Assembly: GCA_905478925.1 (NCBI GenBank)
Contig: CAJQKQ010000073.1
Coordinates: 1-64,000 of the forward strand
Direction: 5' to 3'
DNA length: 64,000 nucleotides
Origin: an uncultured Verrucomicrobiales bacterium
GTDB lineage: Bacteria; Verrucomicrobiota; Verrucomicrobiia; Verrucomicrobiales; Akkermansiaceae
A model generated the notes under the pieces. It saw only the letters and a program-made list of their open reading frames with translations, searched no databases and had not been told where the DNA came from. This document shows, in pieces, positions 42,701-50,140 of this stretch (its first letter is position 1; every line of letters starts with the position of its first letter). Both the position numbers and the translations under genes were made by a program.

Positions 42701-43807
42701 CAACCGTGCCGCACCGTTTTTGTTCGCCCCGATGGCGGCGCTGAGTCCGCGCACGACCCTGTTGTGATCATCTCCACACCATCCGACGTAGTCGCTGGCG
42801 ATGTCGCGGGACATCGCATCGTATTTCATCACATCCTCAGCGATACGCAGGGCTGCTCCGGTGTTACCTGCCTCTGCGGCGGCGTACGCGGCGCGGGCAA
42901 GGGGATCGTAGCGGTTTTCGCGTTGCGGAAATGCCTTGGCGTAGCGGCGAGCTTCGGCCTCGGTATCGGCAGGCGGGCTTTTTGCGGCGACCATTGCGGC
43001 GATGAGATTGCGGTGGCGCTCGTCGTTTCCGGTGACGAGTGATTTCCGGAAAGAGGCGACTGCGTTGCCATGCTGTCCGAGTCGGGTTTCACAGACGCCT
43101 TTGAGAAAGGTGAGCCGCTTCCCCGTATCCGCATCCATCGGCGCTTTGCGGCGGGTCAGGGCGTTCGTGATACGTAAGCCTTCGGCAAATTTCTCTGCAA
43201 GCAGGGCGGATTCGATTCCGCGCAAGCCGACACCGGTCAGTCTGCCGTCGGCGGGAATCTTGTCCGCCATCAACGCGGCGAGGCCTGTGGCATCGGCATA
43301 CGAATCGGCCTTGTCCCTAGAGACCCATAGGCGAATCGCCGAGATGCCCTGTTCGACCGAGCCGCCGTTCTGCCAGATGAGGCTGCGCTGGTCCGCCGCC
43401 TGGGTGACGCGGCCGGTGCGCTCGAAGGCGGCGGCGACGTAATCTCTGACTTCGTTGGTCAGGGCGTTTTTTGGGAAAATATCCAGGAACTGGCGGGCGG
43501 TGGTGATGACATCCTCATGACGCGCGGCGGCGGCGTAGCCCTTGATGAGATCCAGCGTGACCTCCGCCCTGCGCGGATGCTCCGCCTGGGAGCGGGAAAA
43601 CTTCGATGCCGTCCGGATCAGTCCGAAGACTTGCCCGTCGCTCTTGTAGAGGTCGATGAGTTTCAGCATCAGCTCTGCTGCGGGTGGCGCTGCCTCGGCG
43701 GTTTCTTTCAGGCGGGCTTCAAGCTTCGCCGTTCCCTCCGCAGGAGCGCCGGAAAGTGGCAGTGCGAGCAATAAAGCCAATACGATGTATGCGGGTGGTT
43801 TTTTCAA
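36719..43807 (-). CDS. giant secreted TPR protein with discoidin-like and PA14-like domains (2362 residues)
   Basis: The start at 43807 overlaps the previous gene's stop by ATGA and gives a signal peptide (YIVLALLLALPLSGAPAEG). Residues 30-1090 are TPR-like helical pairs (DEAIAAYGEI-type repeats return at 2110-2362). Between them lie mixed beta domains. About 1300-1370 is discoidin-like (MAIDHDPDSSWRSEPDG and VRGSHDGRFWFRL). About 1443-1506 is PA14-like (LIWSGPLVQERDGAMRFSVS, then GIHKLTVFSI). Several related beta modules repeat a pattern of DPDLDLSGARD, EETLSHSGVFSASFPL and similar (STGVFLAEI). The discoidin and PA14 parts suggest glycan binding, the TPRs scaffolding. It probably spans the periplasm or sits on the surface. 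I know no close characterised homologue. The neighbouring 770-residue protein shares the beta modules. Confidence 0.85.
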   Translation of the reverse strand: MKKPPAYIVLALLLALPLSGAPAEGTAKLEARLKETAEAAPPAAELMLKLIDLYKSDGQVFGLIRTASKFSRSQAEHPRRAEVTLDLIKGYAAAARHEDVITTARQFLDIFPKNALTNEVRDYVAAAFERTGRVTQAADQRSLIWQNGGSVEQGISAIRLWVSRDKADSYADATGLAALMADKIPADGRLTGVGLRGIESALLAEKFAEGLRITNALTRRKAPMDADTGKRLTFLKGVCETRLGQHGNAVASFRKSLVTGNDERHRNLIAAMVAAKSPPADTEAEARRYAKAFPQRENRYDPLARAAYAAAEAGNTGAALRIAEDVMKYDAMSRDIASDYVGWCGDDHNRVVRGLSAAIGANKNGAARLRAVLALDAYRDQIKDTAKARKAALRFLKASPAEDASTEEVVKFLYDSSTTSDSFRDDLQKVSESARAFPHLAGFQDRVWNPAPADKERNREWQKAKRAYQSDSVTKLWRQTREKGGKSGQACKQLLAKKWPSEIRHHLLSRLAYVYRHHLGGKSREVSAGHYATLCKEFPKDADAAARWLEAAIHSTQEMQLTAARHMLSLPPIAVHPDNWIRLCETKDESIIRKAIPWIRASAAATTNPIYHATRIGDIMSEIGMKKEAIAWWRSRMDIDSAKRDAISCALRVANAMQPAQAKSFLAKRLNTITANQGLYAAAIADIEFKAGDYTSMAKTLSKSRTAADVNPFLDWGIAEWPARNWLEAARNSKELPDADRKKVYRMILDLRLGRLSAEAGMLLIDDAPHDLARLLHTQELILMCEPHYESWKRLYPFAQAALAKEDPPLAAAILNGLVNTIRSVGGAQMTDARTLLRKAYAEMGGLSADIPADSPIAPLLQIVLHLRLGETELAEEAYYKNKGLFDAHRNELPVELLLFGAEIHIAQGTPADHERTEDILRGWMMKFGEAENVDVRDKARVQLLLARNYQRALQFDIARAEFTTVLNTYKDQPEAIEARFGIGETYMAQKVYDQASELFTELAESSAPAISIRANFLLGVLALRQEDNENARRIFLSVLENSPDADLANETLYNLAEVYGIEQRFLTQLETLRTVGRLGQESKQWQTPGNALPIVVQDPDLGISRGDTRIPVVVRTEPGNDEEHSFLSSGGAGKGIFLSEIPTILGVAKPGDGVLQVTGADTITVDYPDNFKKQFQFRFPGNTRLRIASNGSLEVASNEIANQEEDSFTADLKKEVDEVEEEKPRAAIRPSNQIKPGNLIFIQVKDGDRDVTTEPDTVGILLTASGGDEVQINISEESAHGGIFRDTVRTGELPAGAAASDSALDHSPLMAIDHDPDSSWRSEPDGAAPKSLSVDMKELRDVEKIVLKSPDTENEAPVRMGVRGSHDGRFWFRLADLPTPPPAAKISFPDKGMLLRTYKLPAKDLRESYTWDQIADIAKKLEPTSKEEVESMSWTAPEEDENAHFLIWSGPLVQERDGAMRFSVSGKTTAVMLDGKLELPPGPGGRSVDLLVTRGIHKLTVFSIADPKEKTATVSRARENRNSSAVSMRGFHATDFDTAAIEGLTKAGDATTHEITKEDNTWILEMPSRKLRHIEFEFLEYRGEAVAVSNVEITGGGNRHIPPAEDVLELADNDILELAPGDSVQVSYLDELTAGGIQPNRLLTKTLTATYYNGEIIPITYDFKRSGSGSVSGSRKELLRIDPGERIVAEVTDFDLDTGLGRDEIEIEVQVNADPPLKYLATETGASTGVFLAEIDTAAEPDGTKLVVKQGDKVYLRYKDTQNTFPGHASDRETVVYLNSPTDGLARILESETPAGASPRILSAPPDWQPDHIAKLEYRVPLTVEVIDPDQAKDSKSSVTVEVTTSQGAKAMIKCQLSRAFAPADEAMEAVRNPALFEGRFVGQIPLLLGDAVAVMQVPKDGSLPDAELGEVLDESPDPETGKPTGIRILNMTGDSIFTAAYVDESSGQTLESNASLASAAKLRITDEEYLENAEIAHVGTKLYLLLEDPDLDLSGARDKALVRVLTASGEDETIALEETLSHSGVFSASFPLVIKAKPVSGNFDGGIECFFGDEITAGYLDNVPQTPDGLKIIERMIPVAVGTDGELAAFSKVYKNEELAVQTQFHIAESHFELFKGHRKLEQKEEAATDLDAGRRVLRELREDYPDPKYAPRVSYLLGQFAQEMESWDEAIAAYGEIVRNHPEHSLAPDAQYKLGQCYEEAGELDEALEAYVTLAATYPKNPLIGNVMLRISEHFYVKEEFGIAASVGSKFVERFPNHEWTPKMAFRIGQCQYKLEEYGKAGSAYDAFVKRFPEQELTAQALFWAGESYRMGKQIPEAFRRYNRCRWDFPESDAAKYSRGRLALPELLAQFEREANLNE

Positions 43808-46116
43808 AATCCTGCTTTGGTGAGTGCTTGGACGATCTTGTGGGCTTCCGGGGAGATTTCGCTTTCCGGATAATCGTCGATGAGTTGTTCGAACCTTTTC
43901 CGCGCCTCGGGCTTGCGGTCGAGCTTGTAGAGGCAGCGGCCGTAGTTGAAGAGGATGACATCGAGGAAATTCGCGTCAGGATAGTCAGCTAGGACGTTTT
44001 CGAAGACATCGACGGCGCGGGCGTAGTCCTCTTTCTGGTAGTAGAAGGCTGCCATTTTTGCGACCGCATCGCCGACTCGTCCGGAGTTCGGGTATTGGTC
44101 GAAGACTTTCTGGTAGGCGAGGAATGCGTTTTCGAACAGCCGGCTGGAATCGCGCTGACCCACCTGGAGTGCCATCTGCTCGTAGCACTCGCCGACAAAA
44201 TACTGGCCCTCGCCGCGGAGCGGGCTGTTGGGCAGCTTGGCAACGCTGGAATAGAGGCTGATTGCGCGGGCGAAGTTCTCCCGCTTCCTCTCGACGTGCG
44301 CCTGTTGGAGCATCGCCTCGTCGACGAAGGTGCTGGTCGGGAACTCCGCGAGCAGGCGCTTGCTCATACCGAGCGCGAGATCGAGTTCGTCCATCGCAAA
44401 GTAGATCCGCCAGAGCTGGACGTAGGTTTCCTCGAGGAGCTTCCCGCCGATGCGTTTCGAATCGGTGAGTATGGTTTCGCAGGCGTCGAGCGCTTCGGTG
44501 TATTTCAGGTCAGCCTTGTCGTTGAGTCCGAACTCCTTGTAGTGATTGCCGACTTCGGTGAGAGCGGTTGCGGTGCGCAGGCTGGTTTTCAGGCTGAGTT
44601 CCTCGTCGGAGATCTCGGTGCGGGTGACGCGCATCTCGCCGAGGTTCCCCTCGATCACGCGTGCCTCCGCGCTGCGGACGAGCGTGCCTTCGCCGAGGTG
44701 GCGCTCGTCGCGGTAAACGAGGCGGATGATCTGTCCTGGCTCACCCGTTAGGGCGTCGCCGGTGCTGCCGGAAAGGAGCGGGATCGCACTCCGGAATACA
44801 CCCGGTTCTTCGGATTCGGTAAGTTTGACCGTGAGGCTGCGCAGCAGCAGCAACGGATCGATCTTCGTTTTCATGTCCTCGCCGTCGGGTCCTTCGGTGA
44901 GTTCGCCGCTGGCAACGCCGCGCGCGACCTCATCATCGATTTCATCGGGGGTTTTCTTGCGGAAAATTTGGATTTCTGAGCTGAGTTCGTCGGCCTTCGC
45001 GCTGACGTCGAGGTCGGCGTCGGTCACTTGGAGGTGCAGGGGTTTGCCTATCACCGCCGCTTGCAAATCCTGGGCGTATGATCCGTCGGTGATTCTCGCA
45101 ATGCCGTTGCCGACGACCATGATTTCCTTGGTGCGTAATTCGTCGAACGCTTTGGATGCGGTGTGTGCGTCGGTGTAGCTGACGCTGACCACGTCGCCGC
45201 CGCGGACCTCGAGTATGCCGTTGTCGGGGATGGGGGAGCCGGATGCGGTCGCGATGCTACCGAGCGTGAGCCGCGGGTGGCGGCCGACGGGATCGCAGAG
45301 GACGGTTTCCTTGTCGCCGCTTTTCGTGGTGCAGACGGCGGTGATTTTTGCGCCGGGCGGGAGGATTGCAAAATCCTGGTCGTCGATCTTGATGTAGAGC
45401 CGCTTGCCGGCCTCCACTTTGCTGTTGTGTGAATCGTCCGGCGAAACGGCGGTGCCGACCTTTTCAAGCGCCTCGATGGCGCGGCTGTAGTGGCCCAGCT
45501 TGAAATGGCCGAGGCCGATGTAGTGGTAGGCTTCGTTGACCTCCGGGGAGGTGGGGAAACGCTCGATGACATCGCGCATGATGGTGAAGCATTTTCCGTA
45601 ATTCCCCGCCTCATAGAAACAGGCGCCGATGTTCAGAGATGCGTGGGCGCGCTGGGTGTCGTCCTCGTTGGCCTCGCTTGCGGCGGCCTCGAAGTGGACG
45701 CGAGCCTTGTCGTAGTTCTTTGTCTCTTTAAGTAAATGGTCGGCGAGGCGGAGATGTGCCTCGAAACGAATTTTGCTGCGTGGGTATCGCTGCGCGACGG
45801 ATTCCCAGATCTCCAGGGCTTTCTCGTTTTCGCCGAGTTCGAGACGGGTGTCGCCGGCTTGCAGGAGCTTGCGGGCGGCTCTATCCTCGATGATCGAACC
45901 GCGCTCGGCCTTTTTCTCCTGGGCTTGGGAGAAGGTGGTGAAGACGGCTGCAAATATGAAGATTTTTAACCACAGATGCACCCAGAGGGCATAGCAAACG
46001 CAGATGGACGCAGATGAAGAGAAGAGGATATTTGGAATGGATTTCTGTCTGAAAAAGATTCGCGTGCATTCGTGTTTGCTATGCCCTCTGGGTGCATTCG
46101 CGGTTCGGATCTTCAT
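43804..46116 (-). CDS. TPR protein with DPDLD-type beta modules
   Basis: The frame has 770 codons. Residues from about 70 on are TPRs (ALEIWESVAQRYPRSKIRFE, HYIGLGHFKLGHYSRAIEAL), then beta modules like those in the giant protein (TDADLDVSAKADELSSEI, LTESEEPGVFRSAIPL), then TPRs again (AVDVFENVLADYPDANF). The signal peptide (KIFIFAAVFTTFSQAQ) begins only near residue 50. The first codons overlap the DUF1501 stop as ATGA, but a palindromic repeat (45976-46097) sits between codons 2-3 and the signal sequence, in frame. The original start was probably ATGAAAATCTTC. Either a 47-residue extension now precedes the signal, or a GTG inside the element serves as start. Confidence 0.8.
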   Translation of the reverse strand: MKIRTANAPRGHSKHECTRIFFRQKSIPNILFSSSASICVCYALWVHLWLKIFIFAAVFTTFSQAQEKKAERGSIIEDRAARKLLQAGDTRLELGENEKALEIWESVAQRYPRSKIRFEAHLRLADHLLKETKNYDKARVHFEAAASEANEDDTQRAHASLNIGACFYEAGNYGKCFTIMRDVIERFPTSPEVNEAYHYIGLGHFKLGHYSRAIEALEKVGTAVSPDDSHNSKVEAGKRLYIKIDDQDFAILPPGAKITAVCTTKSGDKETVLCDPVGRHPRLTLGSIATASGSPIPDNGILEVRGGDVVSVSYTDAHTASKAFDELRTKEIMVVGNGIARITDGSYAQDLQAAVIGKPLHLQVTDADLDVSAKADELSSEIQIFRKKTPDEIDDEVARGVASGELTEGPDGEDMKTKIDPLLLLRSLTVKLTESEEPGVFRSAIPLLSGSTGDALTGEPGQIIRLVYRDERHLGEGTLVRSAEARVIEGNLGEMRVTRTEISDEELSLKTSLRTATALTEVGNHYKEFGLNDKADLKYTEALDACETILTDSKRIGGKLLEETYVQLWRIYFAMDELDLALGMSKRLLAEFPTSTFVDEAMLQQAHVERKRENFARAISLYSSVAKLPNSPLRGEGQYFVGECYEQMALQVGQRDSSRLFENAFLAYQKVFDQYPNSGRVGDAVAKMAAFYYQKEDYARAVDVFENVLADYPDANFLDVILFNYGRCLYKLDRKPEARKRFEQLIDDYPESEISPEAHKIVQALTKAGF
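45976..46097. repeat. palindromic repeat element inserted at the start of the TPR gene
   Basis: Perfect 24-bp arms (ATGCACCCAGAGGGCATAGC plus AAAC at 45976-45999, inverted at 46074-46097) enclose 74 bp of further imperfect palindrome. The outer motif CCGCGAATGCACCC matches the dispersed CCGCGAAT repeats at about 34972. Flanks read AAGATC and AAAATC, suggesting where it joined. Confidence 0.85.
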
Positions 46117-47369
46117 GCGAATAGTTCGGCGATTGGTTTGGCCTCCTTTTGGAGCAGCCGCATGGGGCGACCCTGCGGGGTGATGACCTCTTTTTGGAGA
46201 TCGATGCCGAGGGCGTGGCAGAGGGTTGCGTGAAGGTCGTGGACTTTCACCGGACGCTCGGCGGGATCCATCCCGTCTTCATCCGAGGAGCCGACGATGG
46301 TTCCGCCGCGGAGTCCGCCGCCGGCCATCATGGCGCTGAAGCAGCGCGCCCAGTGGTCGCGTCCGCCGCCATCGTTGATGCGGGGTGTGCGGCCGAATTC
46401 GCTGAGTACGACGACCAGTGTCTTGGAAAGCAGGCCGTTGGCTTTTAGGTCGGAGATGAGTGAGGCAATCGCCGGATCCATCACCGCGCCGTGGCCGCGC
46501 ATGGCCTCGAAGATATTGCCGTGGTTGTCGAAGCCACCGCGGTTCACCTGGACGAAGCGGACGCCCTTTTCCACCAGCCTGCGGGCGAGCAACGCACCGC
46601 GCCCGAATTCTGAGTCGCCGTAGCGGGCTATCGTCTGCGGCTTTTCCTCACCGAGTTCGAACGCTTTCAGCGCCGGGCTCTCCATCAGGTTTACGGCATC
46701 CTTGAGTGCCGTTTCCGATGCCTTGAGTTCGGATGCGCCGAGGGCTCCGGAAGTGCGACGGTTCATCTTTTCCAGCACCTGCAGTCGCTGCATTCCGCGG
46801 GCGTGAGTGATTCCTTCGGGAAATGCGAGATACGGATCCTTGTCGCCGGGGCGGCCGACGTAATATGCCTCGCACTGCTGGCCAAGATATCCGGCGCGTG
46901 CGGGCTGGCCGCTGATGCTGATGAAAGACGGCAGGTCGCCCAGCGGTTCTCGTTCGTTGACGACGATCGAGCCCAAGCCCGGATGGAGAATGTTCGGTGA
47001 TTGGTTGAAGCCGGTCTGCAGCTCGTACTGCGCGCGGCCGTGGTCGCCGTTGGTCCCGGCGATGGATCGGATCAGCGCGCCGTGGTGCATCTGCTTGGCG
47101 AGCTGTGGGAAAATTTCCGAGATCTCCATGCCGTCGACCGAGGTCTTGATAGCCCCAAACTCGCCCTGCACTTTGCGGCCGGGTTTCGGATCCCAGGTAT
47201 CGAGATGGCTCATGCCGCCGCTGTTCCAGAAAAGGATGACGTGTTCGGCGTGTCCTTTGCCGGGGATGGTGTCGGCCATCAGGCGGCTGATTGGCATTCC
47301 GAGCATCGACGCACTGAACATTTTCAGCATTCGGCGGCGGGTGATTTGGTAATCGGTGCAGGCGTTCAT
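46113..47369 (-). CDS. DUF1501 family protein with Tat-type signal
   Basis: A 418-residue protein typical of PVC bacteria. The N-terminus has arginines before a hydrophobic stretch (ITRRRMLKMFSASMLGMPIS), as in twin-arginine signals. The sulfatase-like alkaline phosphatase fold of DUF1501 is shown by HVILFWNSGGMSHLDTWDPK, FDNHGNIFEAMRGHG and VVVLSEFGRTPRINDGGGRDHW. DUF1501 genes almost always lie next to PSCyt1/DUF1549/DUF1553 genes, as here, where that gene is about 100 bp upstream. The activity is unknown. It overlaps the TPR gene downstream by ATGA. Confidence 0.9.
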   Translation of the reverse strand: MNACTDYQITRRRMLKMFSASMLGMPISRLMADTIPGKGHAEHVILFWNSGGMSHLDTWDPKPGRKVQGEFGAIKTSVDGMEISEIFPQLAKQMHHGALIRSIAGTNGDHGRAQYELQTGFNQSPNILHPGLGSIVVNEREPLGDLPSFISISGQPARAGYLGQQCEAYYVGRPGDKDPYLAFPEGITHARGMQRLQVLEKMNRRTSGALGASELKASETALKDAVNLMESPALKAFELGEEKPQTIARYGDSEFGRGALLARRLVEKGVRFVQVNRGGFDNHGNIFEAMRGHGAVMDPAIASLISDLKANGLLSKTLVVVLSEFGRTPRINDGGGRDHWARCFSAMMAGGGLRGGTIVGSSDEDGMDPAERPVKVHDLHATLCHALGIDLQKEVITPQGRPMRLLQKEAKPIAELFA

Positions 47370-47372
47370 GGT

Positions 47373-47462
47373 ATGGAGCGCGGCTTTTTAAGCCGCTATC
47401 TGGTGGACGTTTTTGGGTTTGGGTCGGAGTGCAAGGAAGCGGGTTGGAAACCCGCGCTCCAT
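47373..47462. repeat. REP-like inverted repeat pair between DUF1501 and DUF1553 genes
   Basis: ATGGAGCGCGGC and GCGCGCTCCAT-type arms (47373 and 47452-47462) enclose two small hairpins (GCGGCTTTTTAAGCCGC and GCGGGTTGGAAACCCGC). The outer ends resemble the repeat at 54095-54155. It fills the gap between the two genes. Confidence 0.7.
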
Positions 47463-47467
47463 ATTCC

Positions 47468-49906
47468 CTATGGCAAGAAGCGGAATTCGTTGCTGTTGAG
47501 GAGTGCCCAGCGGAGGTCGGCCATGCCTTCGTGTGGGTCTTTGGAAAGGAGTGAAAGGGCGTCGGATTTCTCCTCGTCGCTGGGCGGGCGGGTGAGGATT
47601 TCCTGGTAGGCGAAAACGACGGCCTGCGGCTTGTCCTTTTCGAGGACGCGGTGGAGCGGTTCGAGCGAGCCGACGCGGGATGCCTCATGGGTCATGCGGC
47701 CGTTGAGCATCATCAACTGCTGGCGGAGTGAAGAGGACGGGTCGCGGAATTCGCCGAGCCCTGTGCGGGCGGGCTGCCCGAAGACGCGAAGGAAATGGGC
47801 CGGCGGTGCGGGCGTGGCCATTCGCATCGCGCTGTTGAAGCGTGGGTTGTCGTCGAAGGTTTCGGTGATGGTTTCCGTCCGGTATTTCATCACCTTCTTG
47901 TCCGTTTCTTTCTGCATCGCGGCCATCTCACGCGCCTTGATCTGTTCGTCGGATTCCTTGCGCATCGTTTCGATCTCATTGCGCTCTTCGGAGGAGAGGA
48001 TGGAGTTGAAATCGAGTTTCAGGGAGGATTCGAGGTCGTAGCCGTCATTACGCATCTTGGGTGCGGCGGATTTCATCTCGGGTGCCGGTTCCGCGCCGTT
48101 TTCCACCATGGTGAATTCGCCGGTGGGGACTTGGATCTGGCGGCTGACCTCTTTGTTGTTCGCCCCGGCGGGCCATTTGAAGTCCTTGAGGTGGCCTGCC
48201 ACCACGATGCTGTCATACAGCACCTCACCGAGCATGCGGCGGGCGGGGGCTGCGGTGAAATTTCTCTCGCTCTGTTCGCGGATCGTCAACGGAACTTGGG
48301 CGGTGAGCTGGGAGCGGCGGTAGGCGTCGGAGAGTGTGATCATGCGGATCAGGTGGCGTATGTCGAAGCCGCTGGCGATGAACTCATGGGAAAGAAAATC
48401 CAAGGTCGAGGCGTGGTTGAGATCGACGTAGGGCGAGAAATTGTCGAGCGGCTCGACGAAGCCGTGGCCGATGAGCTCCGCCCACACGCGGTTGACGAAC
48501 GCCTGGGCGAAGAAGTCATTGCGGGAATCGGTGATAAGTCCGGCGAGCTTGTTGCGCAGTTCGCTGGCGCGGTAGATATCGCCATGGACGTTGAGCAGTC
48601 GGCTGTCCTTTTTTGCCTCGGCGAGAACCTCGTTCTGCTTGCGGCCGACCAGCGGGCCGGGTGCATCGAGAAGGGCGTCGAGCGCCGCCTCATCAGTGGT
48701 TCCGGATTTCTTCTCCTCAAGCGCGGTGCGCGTCTTTTCAAAGCGGCCGATGTGAGTGGGTGTTTTCTTTTCGACCTTGGCCTTGAAGGGGTAACGTGGG
48801 CGAACGGCCTCGCGCTTTTCTTCCTTGGCCTTGTCCTCCGGCGGCCACATCACCGCCATCTTGTCGCCCTCCGTGGCGTAGACCATGCCACGCCTCTGAT
48901 TGCCGACTTTCTTGGTTTTTCCGAAAAATGCGGCGAGGTCGTAAAAGTCGCGCTGCTCCCAGTCGTCGAATGGATGGTCGTGGCACATTGCGCAACCCAT
49001 GCGGACGCCGAGGAAGATCTGTGCGGTGGCGGCGGCGAGTTCCATCGGGTTCGCGTCGTCTCCGAGGATGAAGCCGACGGCGGGGTTCGAGTTCGCGCGG
49101 CCCGATGCGCTGATGAGTTCACGGGCGAGGATGTCGTAGGGTTTTCCTGTCGCGAGGGAGCCGTTGACGTAGGCGAGGAGCTGGTTTCCACCCTCGATAT
49201 CGGAGCGGATCCGCAGCATATCCGACATGAAGATCGTCCAGCGGTCGGCGAAGCGTTTGTGGGACAGCAGGCGGTCGATGAGCTTTTCCCTGCGACCTTC
49301 GCCCGAGGTATCGAACTCGCGGATTTCTTGCATCGTCGGGATGCGGCCGATGATGTCGATGGTGGCGCGGCGGAGGAAGGCTGTATCGCTGACGGGTGGT
49401 GTGGTGATGGACTCCGAACCGGCGTTTTCACGGGCCAGGATGTCGTCGATAATGGTTGCGGCATCGGCAGCGGAAACGGGGATGCGATCCGGGATTGGGA
49501 CGCGCTTGATCGGCTCGGGTTTCTGCGCGGTGAGAGTCACGCCTTTCGGCCACGGCGCACCGGCTTTCATCCAGGCATCGAGCAGGGCGACCTCGGCAGG
49601 CTCCAGGGCGCGGCCTTCGTCGGGCATCACGCCCTCGTCGATAGGACGCAGGTGGATACGGACGAGAATTTCGCTGGCAGCAGGGTCACCGGGGACGATG
49701 GCATCGGCGGTGTCGCCGCCTTCCATGATCAGTTCGTGGGTGTCCATCCGGAGGCCGCCCTTGGTCTTGTCGGCGTCGTGGCAGCGCACGCAGTTCCGTT
49801 CCAGGATGGGCTGGATGTCCTTGACGAAATCCGGCGCTGCGACCGCCGCATGGGTGGCCAAGGCCATAAGGGCTGCAGAACAGGAAAAGGAAGCTGATTT
49901 AAGCAC
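47468..49906 (-). CDS. PSCyt1-DUF1549-DUF1553 (PSD1) cytochrome-domain protein
   Basis: An 812-residue PVC-type protein with a signal peptide. The N-terminal planctomycete cytochrome domain (PSCyt1) has a haem c site CVRCH (Cys39, Cys42, His43), preceded by DFVKDIQPILER and followed by MPDEGRALEPAEVALLDAWM. DUF1549 (about 130-340) follows with FLRRATIDIIGRIPTMQEIR and GCAMCHDHPFDDW, which holds a second CxxCH. DUF1553 (about 470-800) has AFVNRVWAELIGHGFVEPLDNFSP, FIASGFDIRHLIRMI and AILTRPPSDEEKSDAL-like YQEILTRPPSDEEK. Such proteins are probably redox enzymes of the periplasm, but no reaction is proven. It is the first gene of the 20-kb minus-strand block. Confidence 0.92.
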   Translation of the reverse strand: MLKSASFSCSAALMALATHAAVAAPDFVKDIQPILERNCVRCHDADKTKGGLRMDTHELIMEGGDTADAIVPGDPAASEILVRIHLRPIDEGVMPDEGRALEPAEVALLDAWMKAGAPWPKGVTLTAQKPEPIKRVPIPDRIPVSAADAATIIDDILARENAGSESITTPPVSDTAFLRRATIDIIGRIPTMQEIREFDTSGEGRREKLIDRLLSHKRFADRWTIFMSDMLRIRSDIEGGNQLLAYVNGSLATGKPYDILARELISASGRANSNPAVGFILGDDANPMELAAATAQIFLGVRMGCAMCHDHPFDDWEQRDFYDLAAFFGKTKKVGNQRRGMVYATEGDKMAVMWPPEDKAKEEKREAVRPRYPFKAKVEKKTPTHIGRFEKTRTALEEKKSGTTDEAALDALLDAPGPLVGRKQNEVLAEAKKDSRLLNVHGDIYRASELRNKLAGLITDSRNDFFAQAFVNRVWAELIGHGFVEPLDNFSPYVDLNHASTLDFLSHEFIASGFDIRHLIRMITLSDAYRRSQLTAQVPLTIREQSERNFTAAPARRMLGEVLYDSIVVAGHLKDFKWPAGANNKEVSRQIQVPTGEFTMVENGAEPAPEMKSAAPKMRNDGYDLESSLKLDFNSILSSEERNEIETMRKESDEQIKAREMAAMQKETDKKVMKYRTETITETFDDNPRFNSAMRMATPAPPAHFLRVFGQPARTGLGEFRDPSSSLRQQLMMLNGRMTHEASRVGSLEPLHRVLEKDKPQAVVFAYQEILTRPPSDEEKSDALSLLSKDPHEGMADLRWALLNSNEFRFLP

Positions 49907-49975
49907 GTCAGGGATGGGAAATGGGGTTTTGCTACATCGTAACGTCGGACAACTGTAAGGGAAGGGGATTCCCCC

Positions 49976-50016
49976 AAAAAAAAGCCCGATAAGAGCCTAC
50001 GGCGAGCGCATCGGGT
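49976..50016 (-). terminator. terminator-like hairpin with U-run in the leader of the 20-kb operon
   Basis: On the minus strand CCCGAT and ATCGGG pair (outer arms of 49985-50015, with GCC/GGC inside) and are followed by C and eight T. It lies 70 bp upstream of the DUF1553 gene's start, and the only gene on the far side is divergent. It may be a 5'-leader attenuator or end a small RNA. A GGGGAATCCCC palindrome follows next to the U-run and could compete. Confidence 0.5.
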
Positions 50017-50140
50017 ATTTTACAAAGGAAAAGCATTTTTGTGCAATTGGGTGAGCTCGTGGCGCTTGCGGACTCCAAGGTGCGGTGCGAACCGTTGGTT
50101 TTTCCCTTTCCCACATTCCCGGCTTCGGTTATCCTGAACT

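Noticed and set aside
47795-49897. 700-codon plus-strand frame opposite the DUF1553 gene
   Set aside because: Antisense shadow of a gene with haem motifs and recognised PVC domains.
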